This document shows positions 32,429 through 39,934 of a stretch of DNA of 64,000 bases, piece by piece (the stretch's first letter is position 1; every line of letters begins with the position of its first letter). The position numbers were made by a program, and so were the translations under genes. This stretch comes from Jonquetella anthropi DSM 22815. GTDB taxonomy: Bacteria; Synergistota; Synergistia; Synergistales; Dethiosulfovibrionaceae. The notes below the pieces were generated by a model, which saw only the letters and a list, made by a program, of their open reading frames with translations, was not told the DNA's origin and searched no databases. Location: NCBI RefSeq assembly GCF_000237805.1, contig NZ_CM001376.1:419010-483009 (forward strand), given 5' to 3'.

Positions 32429-33643
32429 TTACTTTCGGAGGGACTGAATGGCTTCGGCCATACGGCGAATGCCTTCTTCGATCTTGTCCGGCTTGCAGTA
32501 GGTGAAGTTGAGCCGGCAGTAGTTGCGCCCCGCCTCAGGGTCGATGCAGAACGCGGTGCCGACGACGAAGGCGACCATCTTTTCAAGGCAGATCGTCATC
32601 AGCTTCTCGCAGTCCACTCCGGGCATCTTCAGCCAGAAGAAGAACCCGCCTTCCGGCTTGACCCAAGTGACGTCCAGCGGCTTCATGTGGCGCTGCAGGC
32701 TCTCTTCCATGGCGTCGCGGCGCTTCCTGTAATTGTCGGCGATGACCGGTATGTGCTGTTCAAGGTAGCCTTTCTCGCAGTACTCGGCGACAAGCGCCTG
32801 AGTGATGGGCGACGAGCACAGGTCGGTGCTCTGCTTGAACGCGCTCATCTTGCGGATAATTTCCCTGTCGCCGCACACCCAGCCGATGCGGACGCCCGGA
32901 GAGAGGATCTTGGAGAACGACCCGGCGTACAGCGTGTTGCCCGCCTTGTCGAACGAGAAGATCGACGGCAGGTGTTCGCCCTCGTATCTGACGTAGCCGT
33001 ACGGGTCGTCCTCAAAAATCGGCACGCCGTACTCACCGGCGATTTGGGCCAGCTTCTGGCGTCTGGCGACGGTCATCGTCATGCCGCCGGGGTTTTGGAA
33101 GTTGACGATGGTGTAAATGCCTTTGACCTTTTTCCCCTCGCCGCGGAGCTTTTCGATCAGGGCCGGCAGCTTGTCGACCATCATGCCTTCTGCGTCGCAC
33201 GGCACGCCGACCGCTTGAGCCCCGTGGTTGGAGAAGACGTTCAGAGCGGCCATGTAGGTCGGCTCTTCGGTGATGATGGCATCGCCCTTGTCGAACATGG
33301 CCCAAGCGAACAGGTCAAGGGCCTGCTGGGAACCGGTGGTGAGGAGAATCTCCTCCATGTCGACCGTCCGGCCAAGCCGGGGCGCCATGAACTTGATCAG
33401 GCTGCTGCGAAGAGAGGAGTCGCCTTCTGTAGCGGTACCATATTGAAGGAGCTCGCTGCCCCGATCCTTAAGCAGGTGGGCGCCTTCGGCGAACTTGTCG
33501 ATGGGGAAGACCTCTGGGGCGGGCATGCCGCCGGCAAATGAGATCATCTTCGGGTTCTTGATGGCCTTGAAAAGGCCGCTGACAGCCGAGGGACGGAGGT
33601 TCTTCGCGAGAGTGCTGAAACTTTCGGTCCAAGCGTTGCTCAT
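32429..33643 (-). CDS. PLP-dependent aminotransferase, class I/II (2-aminoadipate/MocR-like)
   Basis: A 404-residue fold-type I aminotransferase. ISFAGGMPAPEVFPIDKF opens as in LysN/2-aminoadipate and valine-pyruvate-type enzymes; LLTTGSQQALDLFAWAMFDK, NFQNPGGMTM (Asn for PLP), EDDPYGYVRY, and the PLP lysine in GSFSKILSPGVRIGW are all present. It transfers amino groups between amino acids and 2-oxoacids, probably aromatic or branched ones, in line with amino-acid fermentation. There is no DNA-binding domain. The ATG is preceded by GAAAGGAGCGATACCCAA. Confidence 0.9.
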   Translation of the reverse strand: MSNAWTESFSTLAKNLRPSAVSGLFKAIKNPKMISFAGGMPAPEVFPIDKFAEGAHLLKDRGSELLQYGTATEGDSSLRSSLIKFMAPRLGRTVDMEEILLTTGSQQALDLFAWAMFDKGDAIITEEPTYMAALNVFSNHGAQAVGVPCDAEGMMVDKLPALIEKLRGEGKKVKGIYTIVNFQNPGGMTMTVARRQKLAQIAGEYGVPIFEDDPYGYVRYEGEHLPSIFSFDKAGNTLYAGSFSKILSPGVRIGWVCGDREIIRKMSAFKQSTDLCSSPITQALVAEYCEKGYLEQHIPVIADNYRKRRDAMEESLQRHMKPLDVTWVKPEGGFFFWLKMPGVDCEKLMTICLEKMVAFVVGTAFCIDPEAGRNYCRLNFTYCKPDKIEEGIRRMAEAIQSLRK

Positions 33644-33693
33644 TTGGGTATCGCTCCTTTCAGGATTTGCTTGCTCTGACTGGCCGAGTGAAC

Positions 33694-34371
33694 TTAACTT
33701 CGTTTTGTTCCCTTATAAGGGTACTTCTGAGCTTCAATTTTCAGGCGTTTCAACCGGCGTTCAGTTGGCGGGTGAGAGTTGAAGCCGTTGGGCTGGGTGG
33801 TGAAGCCGCTGCGCTTCATCGCCATCATGGCGTCGTAGAGCCCGTAAGGGTTGTAGCCAGCCTTAGCCAGCATTTTGACGCCGAAAGCGTCGGCTTCTAT
33901 TTCCTGCTGACGGCTGAACCCTGACTCGGCAAGCATCCCCCCGGCAATCGTTCCGGCGCCGAGGAGAACTTTGGTGAGGGTGCTGTTGGACTTGCGGATG
34001 AGCTGGTCATAAATCAGCAGGCCAATTCCAGCCTCGGCAATGCGCCGGGTGCTCGTTTTGCCGAAGTGTCCCAGCTTAATGTGTCCCAACTCGTGTCCCA
34101 GCACGCCCGCGATCTGGTCTTCCGAGTTCAAAACCTTCATCAGCCCCTCGGTGACGTGAACCGAATACCCCGAGCCCTCGCTGGCCACCCATGCGTTCGG
34201 TTCAGTTTTGCTCTCGTAGTGGATGCTCCCCTGAGGCAGGGAAACTTCGGCGAGGGGGAAGGTCTTTTCCCACGCCCGCTGGACGACTTCTGGCCGTACG
34301 GCGGCCCAAAGCGCCGACCCTACGCAAAGGAAGCAAGCGACAAGCACGGTGAGACGGGTTCGTCTGTTCAT
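33694..34371 (-). CDS. M48 family metallopeptidase
   Basis: A 225-residue exported zinc protease. Signal peptide 1-23 (TVLVACFLCVGSALWAA); catalytic HExxH in LGHELGHIKLGHF (His93, Glu94, His97) and the third ligand in EIEADAFGVKML. It resembles the small LoiP/BepA-like M48 proteins that check outer-membrane proteins, without a TPR domain. ATG 34371 is preceded by AAAGGGGGGAAAATT. It is transcribed alone, divergent from the pgs locus. Confidence 0.88.
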   Translation of the reverse strand: MNRRTRLTVLVACFLCVGSALWAAVRPEVVQRAWEKTFPLAEVSLPQGSIHYESKTEPNAWVASEGSGYSVHVTEGLMKVLNSEDQIAGVLGHELGHIKLGHFGKTSTRRIAEAGIGLLIYDQLIRKSNSTLTKVLLGAGTIAGGMLAESGFSRQQEIEADAFGVKMLAKAGYNPYGLYDAMMAMKRSGFTTQPNGFNSHPPTERRLKRLKIEAQKYPYKGTKRS

Positions 34372-34535
34372 AATTTTCCCCCCTTTAGGACGATATAACT
34401 GTAGCTTCATCATACCACGTCGGGGCAAAAGAGAACGGCCTCCTGTCCCTCCGAGGGAATACGCAAAAAAAACGGATTGGGGCGAACGGGAGGATATAAT
34501 GAGTAAAGCTGGAGGCAGAAAGAGGAGTTGATTTG

Positions 34536-35531
34536 ATGGCGGTTTCGTTGCGCGTGTCGGTGACCGGGAGCCGGGGCAAAAGCGCCGTGGCTCGGATGAT
34601 ATGGGCTGGACTGTGCGGCTGCGGACTCCGGGCTTGGGCGCGGATAACCGGCGTCGTCCCCCACGCGCTGGGGCCGGACGGCTGCCGGATCATCCTGCGC
34701 CCGTCGGGAGCTCACGTGGAGGAAATGCGGTGGTGGCTGAAAAGCCTTCCGCCGAGCGCCGACGCCGTTGTGATGGAAAACAGCGCCGTGTCCCCGCCGC
34801 TTCAGAAGCTGTGCGGCCTGTGGCTGAAGCCTCAGGTCACCGTTCTGACGAACCTTCGGCCCGACCACGGGCAGTGGGGGCCGTCAGAGCCTCAAGTGTT
34901 GGACGCTTTGACTGATGCGGTGCCGCCCGGGACAATTCTGGTCGTTCCCGGCCCGCTGGCCGGCTCAAAGTTCTTCACGGCTCGTATGGCGTCCCGGGGC
35001 GCCCGGCTCGTCGGGGCCGAGCCGTTGGCCGGTCTTTCAGGGTTTCGGGCTGTCAACGCCGGCTTGGCCCTAGCGGCCTGCCAAGCCCTAGGAGTGGAAC
35101 GAAGCCGCGCCGAGCTGGCTATCAGAGGCTGCGGCGACGGCCTCGCCGACTTTGCCCTGCTGCAAGTCGGCGCGGGACAACTGGCTTTCGCCTTCTCGGC
35201 CAACGACGTGACGTCCACGGCGGGGCTTTTCGCTTCTACAGGCTGGGAGGCGCAGGAGACGACCGTTCTCTATAACCACCGGTCTGACCGGCCTGACCGG
35301 CTTAAGATGTTCGAGCCGTGGCTCAGGGGGCCTTGGAAGGACGTCGCCGTCATAGGAGACCGTCCTCTGGGTTCTTGGCGAGGCAAGTGGCAGGACGTGA
35401 ATGACTTCGACGGGCTCGGAGAGCTGGTGGCTCGGGCGGGTTTTGTCTTCGGGTGCGGAAACGCCGTGCGGGGTCTTCCACTGCGGTTCCGTTTGGCGAT
35501 AGAAGAGGGACGGTGGGCGTATGGGAATTGA
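34536..35531 (+). CDS. pgsB: PgsB/CapB-like ligase (poly-gamma-glutamate synthase)
   Basis: A 331-residue Mur-ligase-type ATPase. The P-loop is VSVTGSRGKSAVARMIW at the very start, followed by VVMENSAVSPPLQ and TNLRPDHGQWG, the PgsB/CapB signature. It joins glutamate by gamma-peptide bonds with ATP. ATG 34536 is chosen (AGGAG 9 bases before); a TTG lies one codon earlier. A TATAAT at 34495-34500 is a likely -10. It overlaps pgsC by 11 bases. It is shorter than Bacillus PgsB (about 390). Confidence 0.85.
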   Translation: MAVSLRVSVTGSRGKSAVARMIWAGLCGCGLRAWARITGVVPHALGPDGCRIILRPSGAHVEEMRWWLKSLPPSADAVVMENSAVSPPLQKLCGLWLKPQVTVLTNLRPDHGQWGPSEPQVLDALTDAVPPGTILVVPGPLAGSKFFTARMASRGARLVGAEPLAGLSGFRAVNAGLALAACQALGVERSRAELAIRGCGDGLADFALLQVGAGQLAFAFSANDVTSTAGLFASTGWEAQETTVLYNHRSDRPDRLKMFEPWLRGPWKDVAVIGDRPLGSWRGKWQDVNDFDGLGELVARAGFVFGCGNAVRGLPLRFRLAIEEGRWAYGN

Positions 35532-35955
35532 GCCGGCGGCTGTCATCGGCGTTGGCGTTGCGGTCTCGCTGCTTTTTGACCGGCGAACCGGCCTGGGCAG
35601 CGGCGGCTTTGTCGGCCCCGGTACGGTGGCGTTGAGTTTAGGAGACCCTCGGCGGCTGCTTTGGGGGCTTGCGGCGTCCCTGCTTGTCGCTGCTGCCCTG
35701 CGGCTGGGAGTGAGGCTTTGGGGCTGGTACGGCCGGACTCGGGTGGGCTTTGCGCTGCTTTTGGCCATCGTTTTCCGGCTGGCCCTGGGGCGCTTCATGC
35801 CCGAAGGGCTGTGGGTCGGCTGGGTCGTGCCCGGGCTGATTGCCGCCGACGTAGAGCGTCAGGGAGTTTGGGACACGCTGACAGCTGTGACTGCCACGTC
35901 GCTTGCCACGTCGTTTCTCGTGACGCTTGCCGGCGCGGCGGGGGTGGCGCTGTGA
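35521..35955 (+). CDS. pgsC: PgsC/CapC-like membrane protein
   Basis: A 144-residue membrane protein with four or five helices. GSGGFVGPGTVALSLGDPRR resembles PgsC's 'GFVVPGYLAL', and it repeats later as GWVVPGLIAADVERQG. It partners PgsB at the membrane, probably as the exit path of the polymer. It starts within the end of pgsB and overlaps the next gene by 4 bases, so the three are one unit. Confidence 0.82.
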   Translation: MGIEPAAVIGVGVAVSLLFDRRTGLGSGGFVGPGTVALSLGDPRRLLWGLAASLLVAAALRLGVRLWGWYGRTRVGFALLLAIVFRLALGRFMPEGLWVGWVVPGLIAADVERQGVWDTLTAVTATSLATSFLVTLAGAAGVAL

Positions 35956-37025
35956 ACTTGACGCAGTTTGACGCCGCCTGTCTGGCCCAGAGCCGACTGA
36001 AGCGGCGCAATCGGATTTTGCTGTTCTGCCTCGCTGCCGTGATGGCCCTTTTGTTCTTCGTCGGCGGCGGAACGTCCAGCCGGGAGGAAGGGCGGCTGAT
36101 GGACCGGGTGAGCCGGGGGCACGAGGTCCTGTGGAACTGGCGGGAACGGGAGGGTCTTGGCCTTGACCTGACGGCTGACCCGTATCGAACCGGCATGATC
36201 GGCGTCGAGTGGAGCGAGATGAGCACCACGCTGGGACTGTTGGCGGCCAAACGCACGGCCTGCGACGCCCGCTGGTCGGTCGTCGTCGGCCGATGGTTCG
36301 ACGAGCTGGGCTTGTCAGAGGGCGACGAGGTGTGCGTGTTCTCGTCGTCGTCGTTTCCCGGCATGATCTTGAACGTCCTAGCAGCCGCTGAGGCCCGACA
36401 GCTCCGCGTGACGGTGGTCTTGTCGCTGGGCTCGTCGACTTGGGGGGCTAACGTTCCGGGCGCTGGGTGGCTCGATATGGCGTCGTCCCTTCGCCGCGCC
36501 GGAATCATTCAGACCGGCGTGGACTTCTGCACGCCCGGCGGCGACGATGAGATCGGCGGCGAGCTGCCTCGGGAGACGCTGAAGATGATGAGGAACACGG
36601 CGGCCCGACACGGCGTCCCGTTCGTGGAACTCAAAAGTCTGGCTCAGGTGATCGACTGGAAGATGGATCTGGTCAGGCAGAAGAAGCCTCGGGTCGTCGT
36701 CTCGATCGGAGGTTCGGAAGCGAACCTCGGCGACGACCCGTCGGTCCTCAAGCTTCGTCCGGGACTTCACAGAACGCCGTCAGAGTTTCAGGGAACTGGC
36801 GTGATCGGCAGGTGTCTGGCCCAGAACGTGCCGGTGATTCACCTGCTGGAAATAAGACGCCTGTGCGCTGCAAACGGCATTCCGTTTGACGGCGCGCCGT
36901 CCAGAATCCTTCGCTCGAATCTGGCCGTCCCGTTCGCCGCCGTCGGCGTCGTCCTGTTTGCCCTCGCGATGGTTTTGTTCCGCCGCTGGGCTCTCTGGAA
37001 GCTGGATGGAACAGAAGAGGAATGA
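35952..37025 (+). CDS. Poly-gamma-glutamate system protein (PgsW-like)
   Basis: A 357-residue protein with a membrane helix near the start (residues 20-38, ILLFCLAAVMALLFFVGG) and another near the end (about 331-348), the middle facing outside. Motifs such as VGVEWSEMSTTLG-like IGVEWSEMSTTLGLLAAKRT and VVSIGGSEANLGDDP fit the 'poly-gamma-glutamate system protein' family found next to PgsB/PgsC in bacteria that lack PgsA. GTG 35952 overlaps the pgsC stop. No PgsA or PgsE gene follows, so this protein likely fills the third-subunit role. The product may stay cell bound or be another gamma-linked polymer. Confidence 0.75.
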   Translation: MNLTQFDAACLAQSRLKRRNRILLFCLAAVMALLFFVGGGTSSREEGRLMDRVSRGHEVLWNWREREGLGLDLTADPYRTGMIGVEWSEMSTTLGLLAAKRTACDARWSVVVGRWFDELGLSEGDEVCVFSSSSFPGMILNVLAAAEARQLRVTVVLSLGSSTWGANVPGAGWLDMASSLRRAGIIQTGVDFCTPGGDDEIGGELPRETLKMMRNTAARHGVPFVELKSLAQVIDWKMDLVRQKKPRVVVSIGGSEANLGDDPSVLKLRPGLHRTPSEFQGTGVIGRCLAQNVPVIHLLEIRRLCAANGIPFDGAPSRILRSNLAVPFAAVGVVLFALAMVLFRRWALWKLDGTEEE

Positions 37026-37026
37026 C

Positions 37027-37065
37027 AAGAAGGCCGCAAAGCGCAGGGCGCTTTGCGGCCTTCTT
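37027..37065. terminator. Hairpin between pgs locus and ECF gene
   Basis: An 18-bp stem (AAGAAGGCCGCAAAGCGC) with a 3-base loop between convergent genes. The A and T bases at the stem ends supply short tails, but no long T run follows. Confidence 0.65.
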
Positions 37066-37096
37066 ATGTTGTTTTCTCTGAACGTTCGATAGCGGA

Positions 37097-37609
37097 CTAA
37101 CTTTCGGGCGAGTCGATCGCCCGTCTGCCAAGGCGGGCGACGACCGGCCAGAGAATCGACGAGATCACGGCGCCGACAATTCCCTGTACCAAGTTGGCCG
37201 GCATGTCGCCTAACGCTGCCGCCGGGCCGTACATGAAGCACTCACAGATAAAGTACCCAAAAGCCATCCATGAGCCCGCAACGAGCCCGCTGACCAGGGA
37301 CAAAGGGGCTTTCCGCCGGAGCACTTGGAAGAGCATGGCAGCCAGCAGGCCTTCGATTCCCTTGACAACGAACGTAATCGGTACATACTGAACGTATCCC
37401 AACAGAAGGTCTGCCAAGGCGCTGCCCAGACCGCCGACCAGCGCGCCGGCAGCAGGGCCGAGCAGGTAGGCGCTCAGCATGACCATCGCGTCTCCGAGGT
37501 TGGTGTACCCCTTCGTCGCGATGCTGGGAATTGAAATGGCCATCGTCGTGACCGCCGTCAGCGCGGCAAGAACCGCGCAGACAGTCAGCCGTTTGGTTGA
37601 TATCTTCAC
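37097..37609 (-). CDS. ECF transporter S component
   Basis: A 170-residue membrane protein of about five to six helices, of the energy-coupling-factor S-component type (pfam07155-like): KGYTNLGDAMVMLSAYLLGP, GGLGSALADLLLGYVQYVPI and VVKGIEGLLAAMLFQVLRRK are the hallmark runs. It would bind a vitamin or its precursor and work with an ECF ATPase/T module encoded elsewhere. GTG 37609 is chosen as the family start; GGGAG lies about 10 bases upstream. A minus-strand -10 TATAAG is seen near 37645. The vitamin cannot be told; no riboswitch is evident in the short leader. Confidence 0.82.
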   Translation of the reverse strand: MKISTKRLTVCAVLAALTAVTTMAISIPSIATKGYTNLGDAMVMLSAYLLGPAAGALVGGLGSALADLLLGYVQYVPITFVVKGIEGLLAAMLFQVLRRKAPLSLVSGLVAGSWMAFGYFICECFMYGPAAALGDMPANLVQGIVGAVISSILWPVVARLGRRAIDSPES

Positions 37610-37735
37610 TCTGCAGGACTCCCTTCGCTGGACTGGGACTATCTTATAAGCTGACCGCCCGTTGGAACAGTGCCAGACGGGACCTCTTTGAGGCCGATCT
37701 GGACCGGCGGGCTCAAAGCAAAAGGAGGAATCTTG

Positions 37736-38518
37736 ATGTCGGACGTCGTTCGCCGCTACACTCGGTTTATCCTTCGTGGGGAGCGAACCCCACGCCTTGC
37801 CAGACTGGAATCTGACGGCGCGTACACGCTGCTGGACGAAGGGTGGTTCTGCCCTCCGCTGCCGCTGGGCCGCCAGGTTGACGAAAGCGAAATCAGTTGG
37901 TGGCTGCCGCCCTGTCGGCCCACCAAGATCGTGGCAGTGGGGAAAAATTACAGGGCCCACGCGGCGGAGTTCGACGGCCAAGTGCCGGAGGTCCCGCTTC
38001 TTTTCGGCAAGGCCCTTTCCAGCCTGTCGGCTCACCGAGATCGAATCGTCCGTCCCGAAGGCTGCGGGCGTTTTGACTTGGAGGGAGAGCTGGCCGTCGT
38101 GATGGGGCACCGGGCCAGCCGAGTCGGCGAGTCGTCGGCGCTTCAGTACGTCGCCGGGTTCACAGTGGCCAACGACGTGACCTGCCGAGACTGGCAGAAA
38201 GCCGACGGCCAGTTCCATCGGGGCAAGTCGGCCGATGGGACCTGCCCGATCGGCCCGTACCTCGTCCAGGGAATTTCCCCTGACGACTTGGGAATAGAGA
38301 CCCGTCTGAACGGCAAGACTGTTCAGTCCGGCCGAACGGGGCAGATGATATTTTCCATCGCCCGTCTGGTGGCCTACATCTCCAGTTCCATGACGCTCGA
38401 GCCGGGCGACGTGATCTTGACCGGGACGCCGGCCGGCGTGACGCCGATGCTTCCCGGCGACGTCGTAGAGGTGGAGATCGAAGGGCTGGGCGTCCTTCAA
38501 AACGAAATCATCGGTTAA
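37736..38518 (+). CDS. Fumarylacetoacetate hydrolase (FAH) family protein
   Basis: A 260-residue FAH-domain protein. Signature parts: KIVAVGKNYRAHAAEFDGQ, FDLEGELAVVMGHRASRV (metal-binding Glu pair), AGFTVANDVTCRDWQKADGQ, and PGDVILTGTPAGVTPM. Such enzymes cut C-C bonds of 2,4-dioxo acids or decarboxylate oxaloacetate; many are annotated as 2-hydroxyhepta-2,4-diene-1,7-dioate isomerase. The substrate is open. ATG 37736 has AAAAGGAGGAATCTTG; a longer frame lacks a ribosome site. It is single-gene and followed by a terminator. Confidence 0.9.
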   Translation: MSDVVRRYTRFILRGERTPRLARLESDGAYTLLDEGWFCPPLPLGRQVDESEISWWLPPCRPTKIVAVGKNYRAHAAEFDGQVPEVPLLFGKALSSLSAHRDRIVRPEGCGRFDLEGELAVVMGHRASRVGESSALQYVAGFTVANDVTCRDWQKADGQFHRGKSADGTCPIGPYLVQGISPDDLGIETRLNGKTVQSGRTGQMIFSIARLVAYISSSMTLEPGDVILTGTPAGVTPMLPGDVVEVEIEGLGVLQNEIIG

Positions 38519-38522
38519 ACGA

Positions 38523-38566
38523 AAAGCAGTCGGGCCGTCCCTGACTTGAGACGGCCCGACTGCTTT
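38523..38566. terminator. Bidirectional terminator
   Basis: A 17-bp stem (AAAGCAGTCGGGCCGTC and complement) with a 10-base loop, ended by TTT. It lies between converging genes. Confidence 0.8.
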
Positions 38567-38583
38567 ATGCGCTTTGGGAAAAG

Positions 38584-38844
38584 CTACTTTATTGCGGCCT
38601 TGAAGACCGATTCTACCGCCTCGGGGGAGGGGACGCCCTCGTGGAGTTTTTCGTCTCCGACGTAAAACGTGGGAACCAGATAGTAGTCGTACTTCCCCGC
38701 GGTCTCCGGGGCTTCGCTCTCCTCAATCATCGTCAGGGGAACGTCCTTGTACTCCGGGTGCGCGGCGAACAGGTCTTCCATCATTTTTCGCGCCCTCTTG
38801 CAGTGCGGACAGTTCTTCAGGTAAAACAGGGTTACTTTCTTCAT
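38584..38844 (-). CDS. Glutaredoxin/thioredoxin-fold protein with CPHC
   Basis: An 86-residue protein, MKKVTLFYLKNCPHCKRARK, with redox motif CPHC at residues 12-15 and the cis-Pro in YYLVPTFYVGDEKLHEG. It is small and cytoplasmic, like a glutaredoxin or a NrdH/thioredoxin-like protein; the C-terminal VPSPEAVESVF fits that fold. ATG 38844 follows AAGGAGGCGACTGCG; a longer frame to 38943 runs into the upstream peptidase gene and is rejected. It is 23 bases after the M23 gene, so probably cotranscribed with it. Confidence 0.85.
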   Translation of the reverse strand: MKKVTLFYLKNCPHCKRARKMMEDLFAAHPEYKDVPLTMIEESEAPETAGKYDYYLVPTFYVGDEKLHEGVPSPEAVESVFKAAIK

Positions 38845-38867
38845 CGCAGTCGCCTCCTTAAGGTCGT

Positions 38868-39761
38868 TTACTTCAAAACGTACTCTTTTGTTACTCCCGC
38901 GGCCAAGGGCTTTTCGCCCACCAGCGGCGCGGGATCCATCCACCGGCCGTTCAACCCCACGCCCAAGTGAAGGTGCGGCCCGGTCACTCGGCCGGACGAG
39001 CCGGAAAGGGCGATGGCCTGACCTGCCTTGACCCGCTCTCCGGCGGAAACGTCGATCCGGGACAGGTGCATGTAGACCGAGATGACGCCGCCGCCGCTGT
39101 CCACGTAAATGGACTTGCCGGCAAAGTAATGGTCGCCGGTGAGAATAACAGTCCCGTCGACGGCGGCGTGAACCGGCGTGCCAAGCGGTGCCCGAAAATC
39201 AAGCCCGCCGTGGGGGCTTCGCCTCTGGCCGTTGTACACCCGCGTAAAGCCAAACGGGCTGGTGACGACGCCTGCCACTGGGCGGACGAACGGCCACGAC
39301 AGGGGCCCCTGAACCGTCTGGGTCTTCAGGGCCTCTGAGACGACGGCTCGCTCCTGAGCGATGCGTTGGAGCACATCCTGAGGCGGCGAGACGAACGACG
39401 GCGCGACGGACAGCCGCTCTTCCGGGTAGCTGAGGGGAGTTATCTTAACCTGCCGCCGCAGCTGCCAAGTCTTGTTCCCTCTGACGAGCGTCAGAAGGAC
39501 CGGCATATTTTTCCCCTCGGACGTTTTGTCCAGCGGCGTTCCCAGCAAAGTGCGGTACAATCCGTTCGTGCCGCCGAGGCCAAAGGTTCTGCCGGCCCAG
39601 TTGATCGACAGCCGATCAAAGTTCGACGGGCCGCTGATCTTGACGAGAAACGGCTGTCCAACCGGCGCCGCCTCAGGCACGGTCCAAGAGATCTTCTCCT
39701 CGGCGTGGCCGACGGCGCAGGCGAGGAGAAGGGCGGCAGCGCAGGAGAAAATTTTTTTCAC
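38868..39761 (-). CDS. Exported M23 (LytM-type) peptidase
   Basis: A 297-residue protein with a signal peptide (KKIFSCAAALLLACAVGHA), an N-terminal beta domain of about 130 residues (ISWTVPEAAPVGQPFLVKIS...), and a C-terminal LytM zinc domain with HGGLDFRAPLGTPV (His, Asp) and GPHLHLGV (HxH). These enzymes cut peptidoglycan cross-bridges or activate those that do. All ligands are present, so it is probably active. GTG 39761 is chosen because GGAGGG lies 7 bases upstream; the ATG at 39776 would contain that ribosome site. Confidence 0.88.
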   Translation of the reverse strand: MKKIFSCAAALLLACAVGHAEEKISWTVPEAAPVGQPFLVKISGPSNFDRLSINWAGRTFGLGGTNGLYRTLLGTPLDKTSEGKNMPVLLTLVRGNKTWQLRRQVKITPLSYPEERLSVAPSFVSPPQDVLQRIAQERAVVSEALKTQTVQGPLSWPFVRPVAGVVTSPFGFTRVYNGQRRSPHGGLDFRAPLGTPVHAAVDGTVILTGDHYFAGKSIYVDSGGGVISVYMHLSRIDVSAGERVKAGQAIALSGSSGRVTGPHLHLGVGLNGRWMDPAPLVGEKPLAAGVTKEYVLK

Positions 39762-39879
39762 TGGCTTTCCCTCCATGTAGGATGCTTTGACCATATACTA
39801 CCGCGAAAGGAGGACTTCTCAACGGGAAAGATTCGTAACCAGGCTATGCAAAAAAGAAACGAAAAAACAGCGATTTAGT

Positions 39880-39892
39880 GTATAATTTATAC
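39880..39892 (+). promoter_or_regulatory. -10 inside a small palindrome before the exported flavoprotein
   Basis: TATAAT at 39881-39886 lies within GTATAA-T-TTATAC, a 13-base dyad. No good -35 is seen. Confidence 0.4.
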
Positions 39893-39934
39893 AAACATCT
39901 TGATGGCAGCACAAAGCTGAACCGGAGGTGCGAT

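Noticed and set aside
37610-38500. N-terminal extension of the ECF S component by about 300 residues
   Set aside because: The extension is antisense to the FAH gene; the family start and ribosome site are at GTG 37609.
38845-38943. Longer start for the CPHC protein
   Set aside because: It would overlap the M23 gene; ATG 38844 has a strong ribosome site and matches the fold start.
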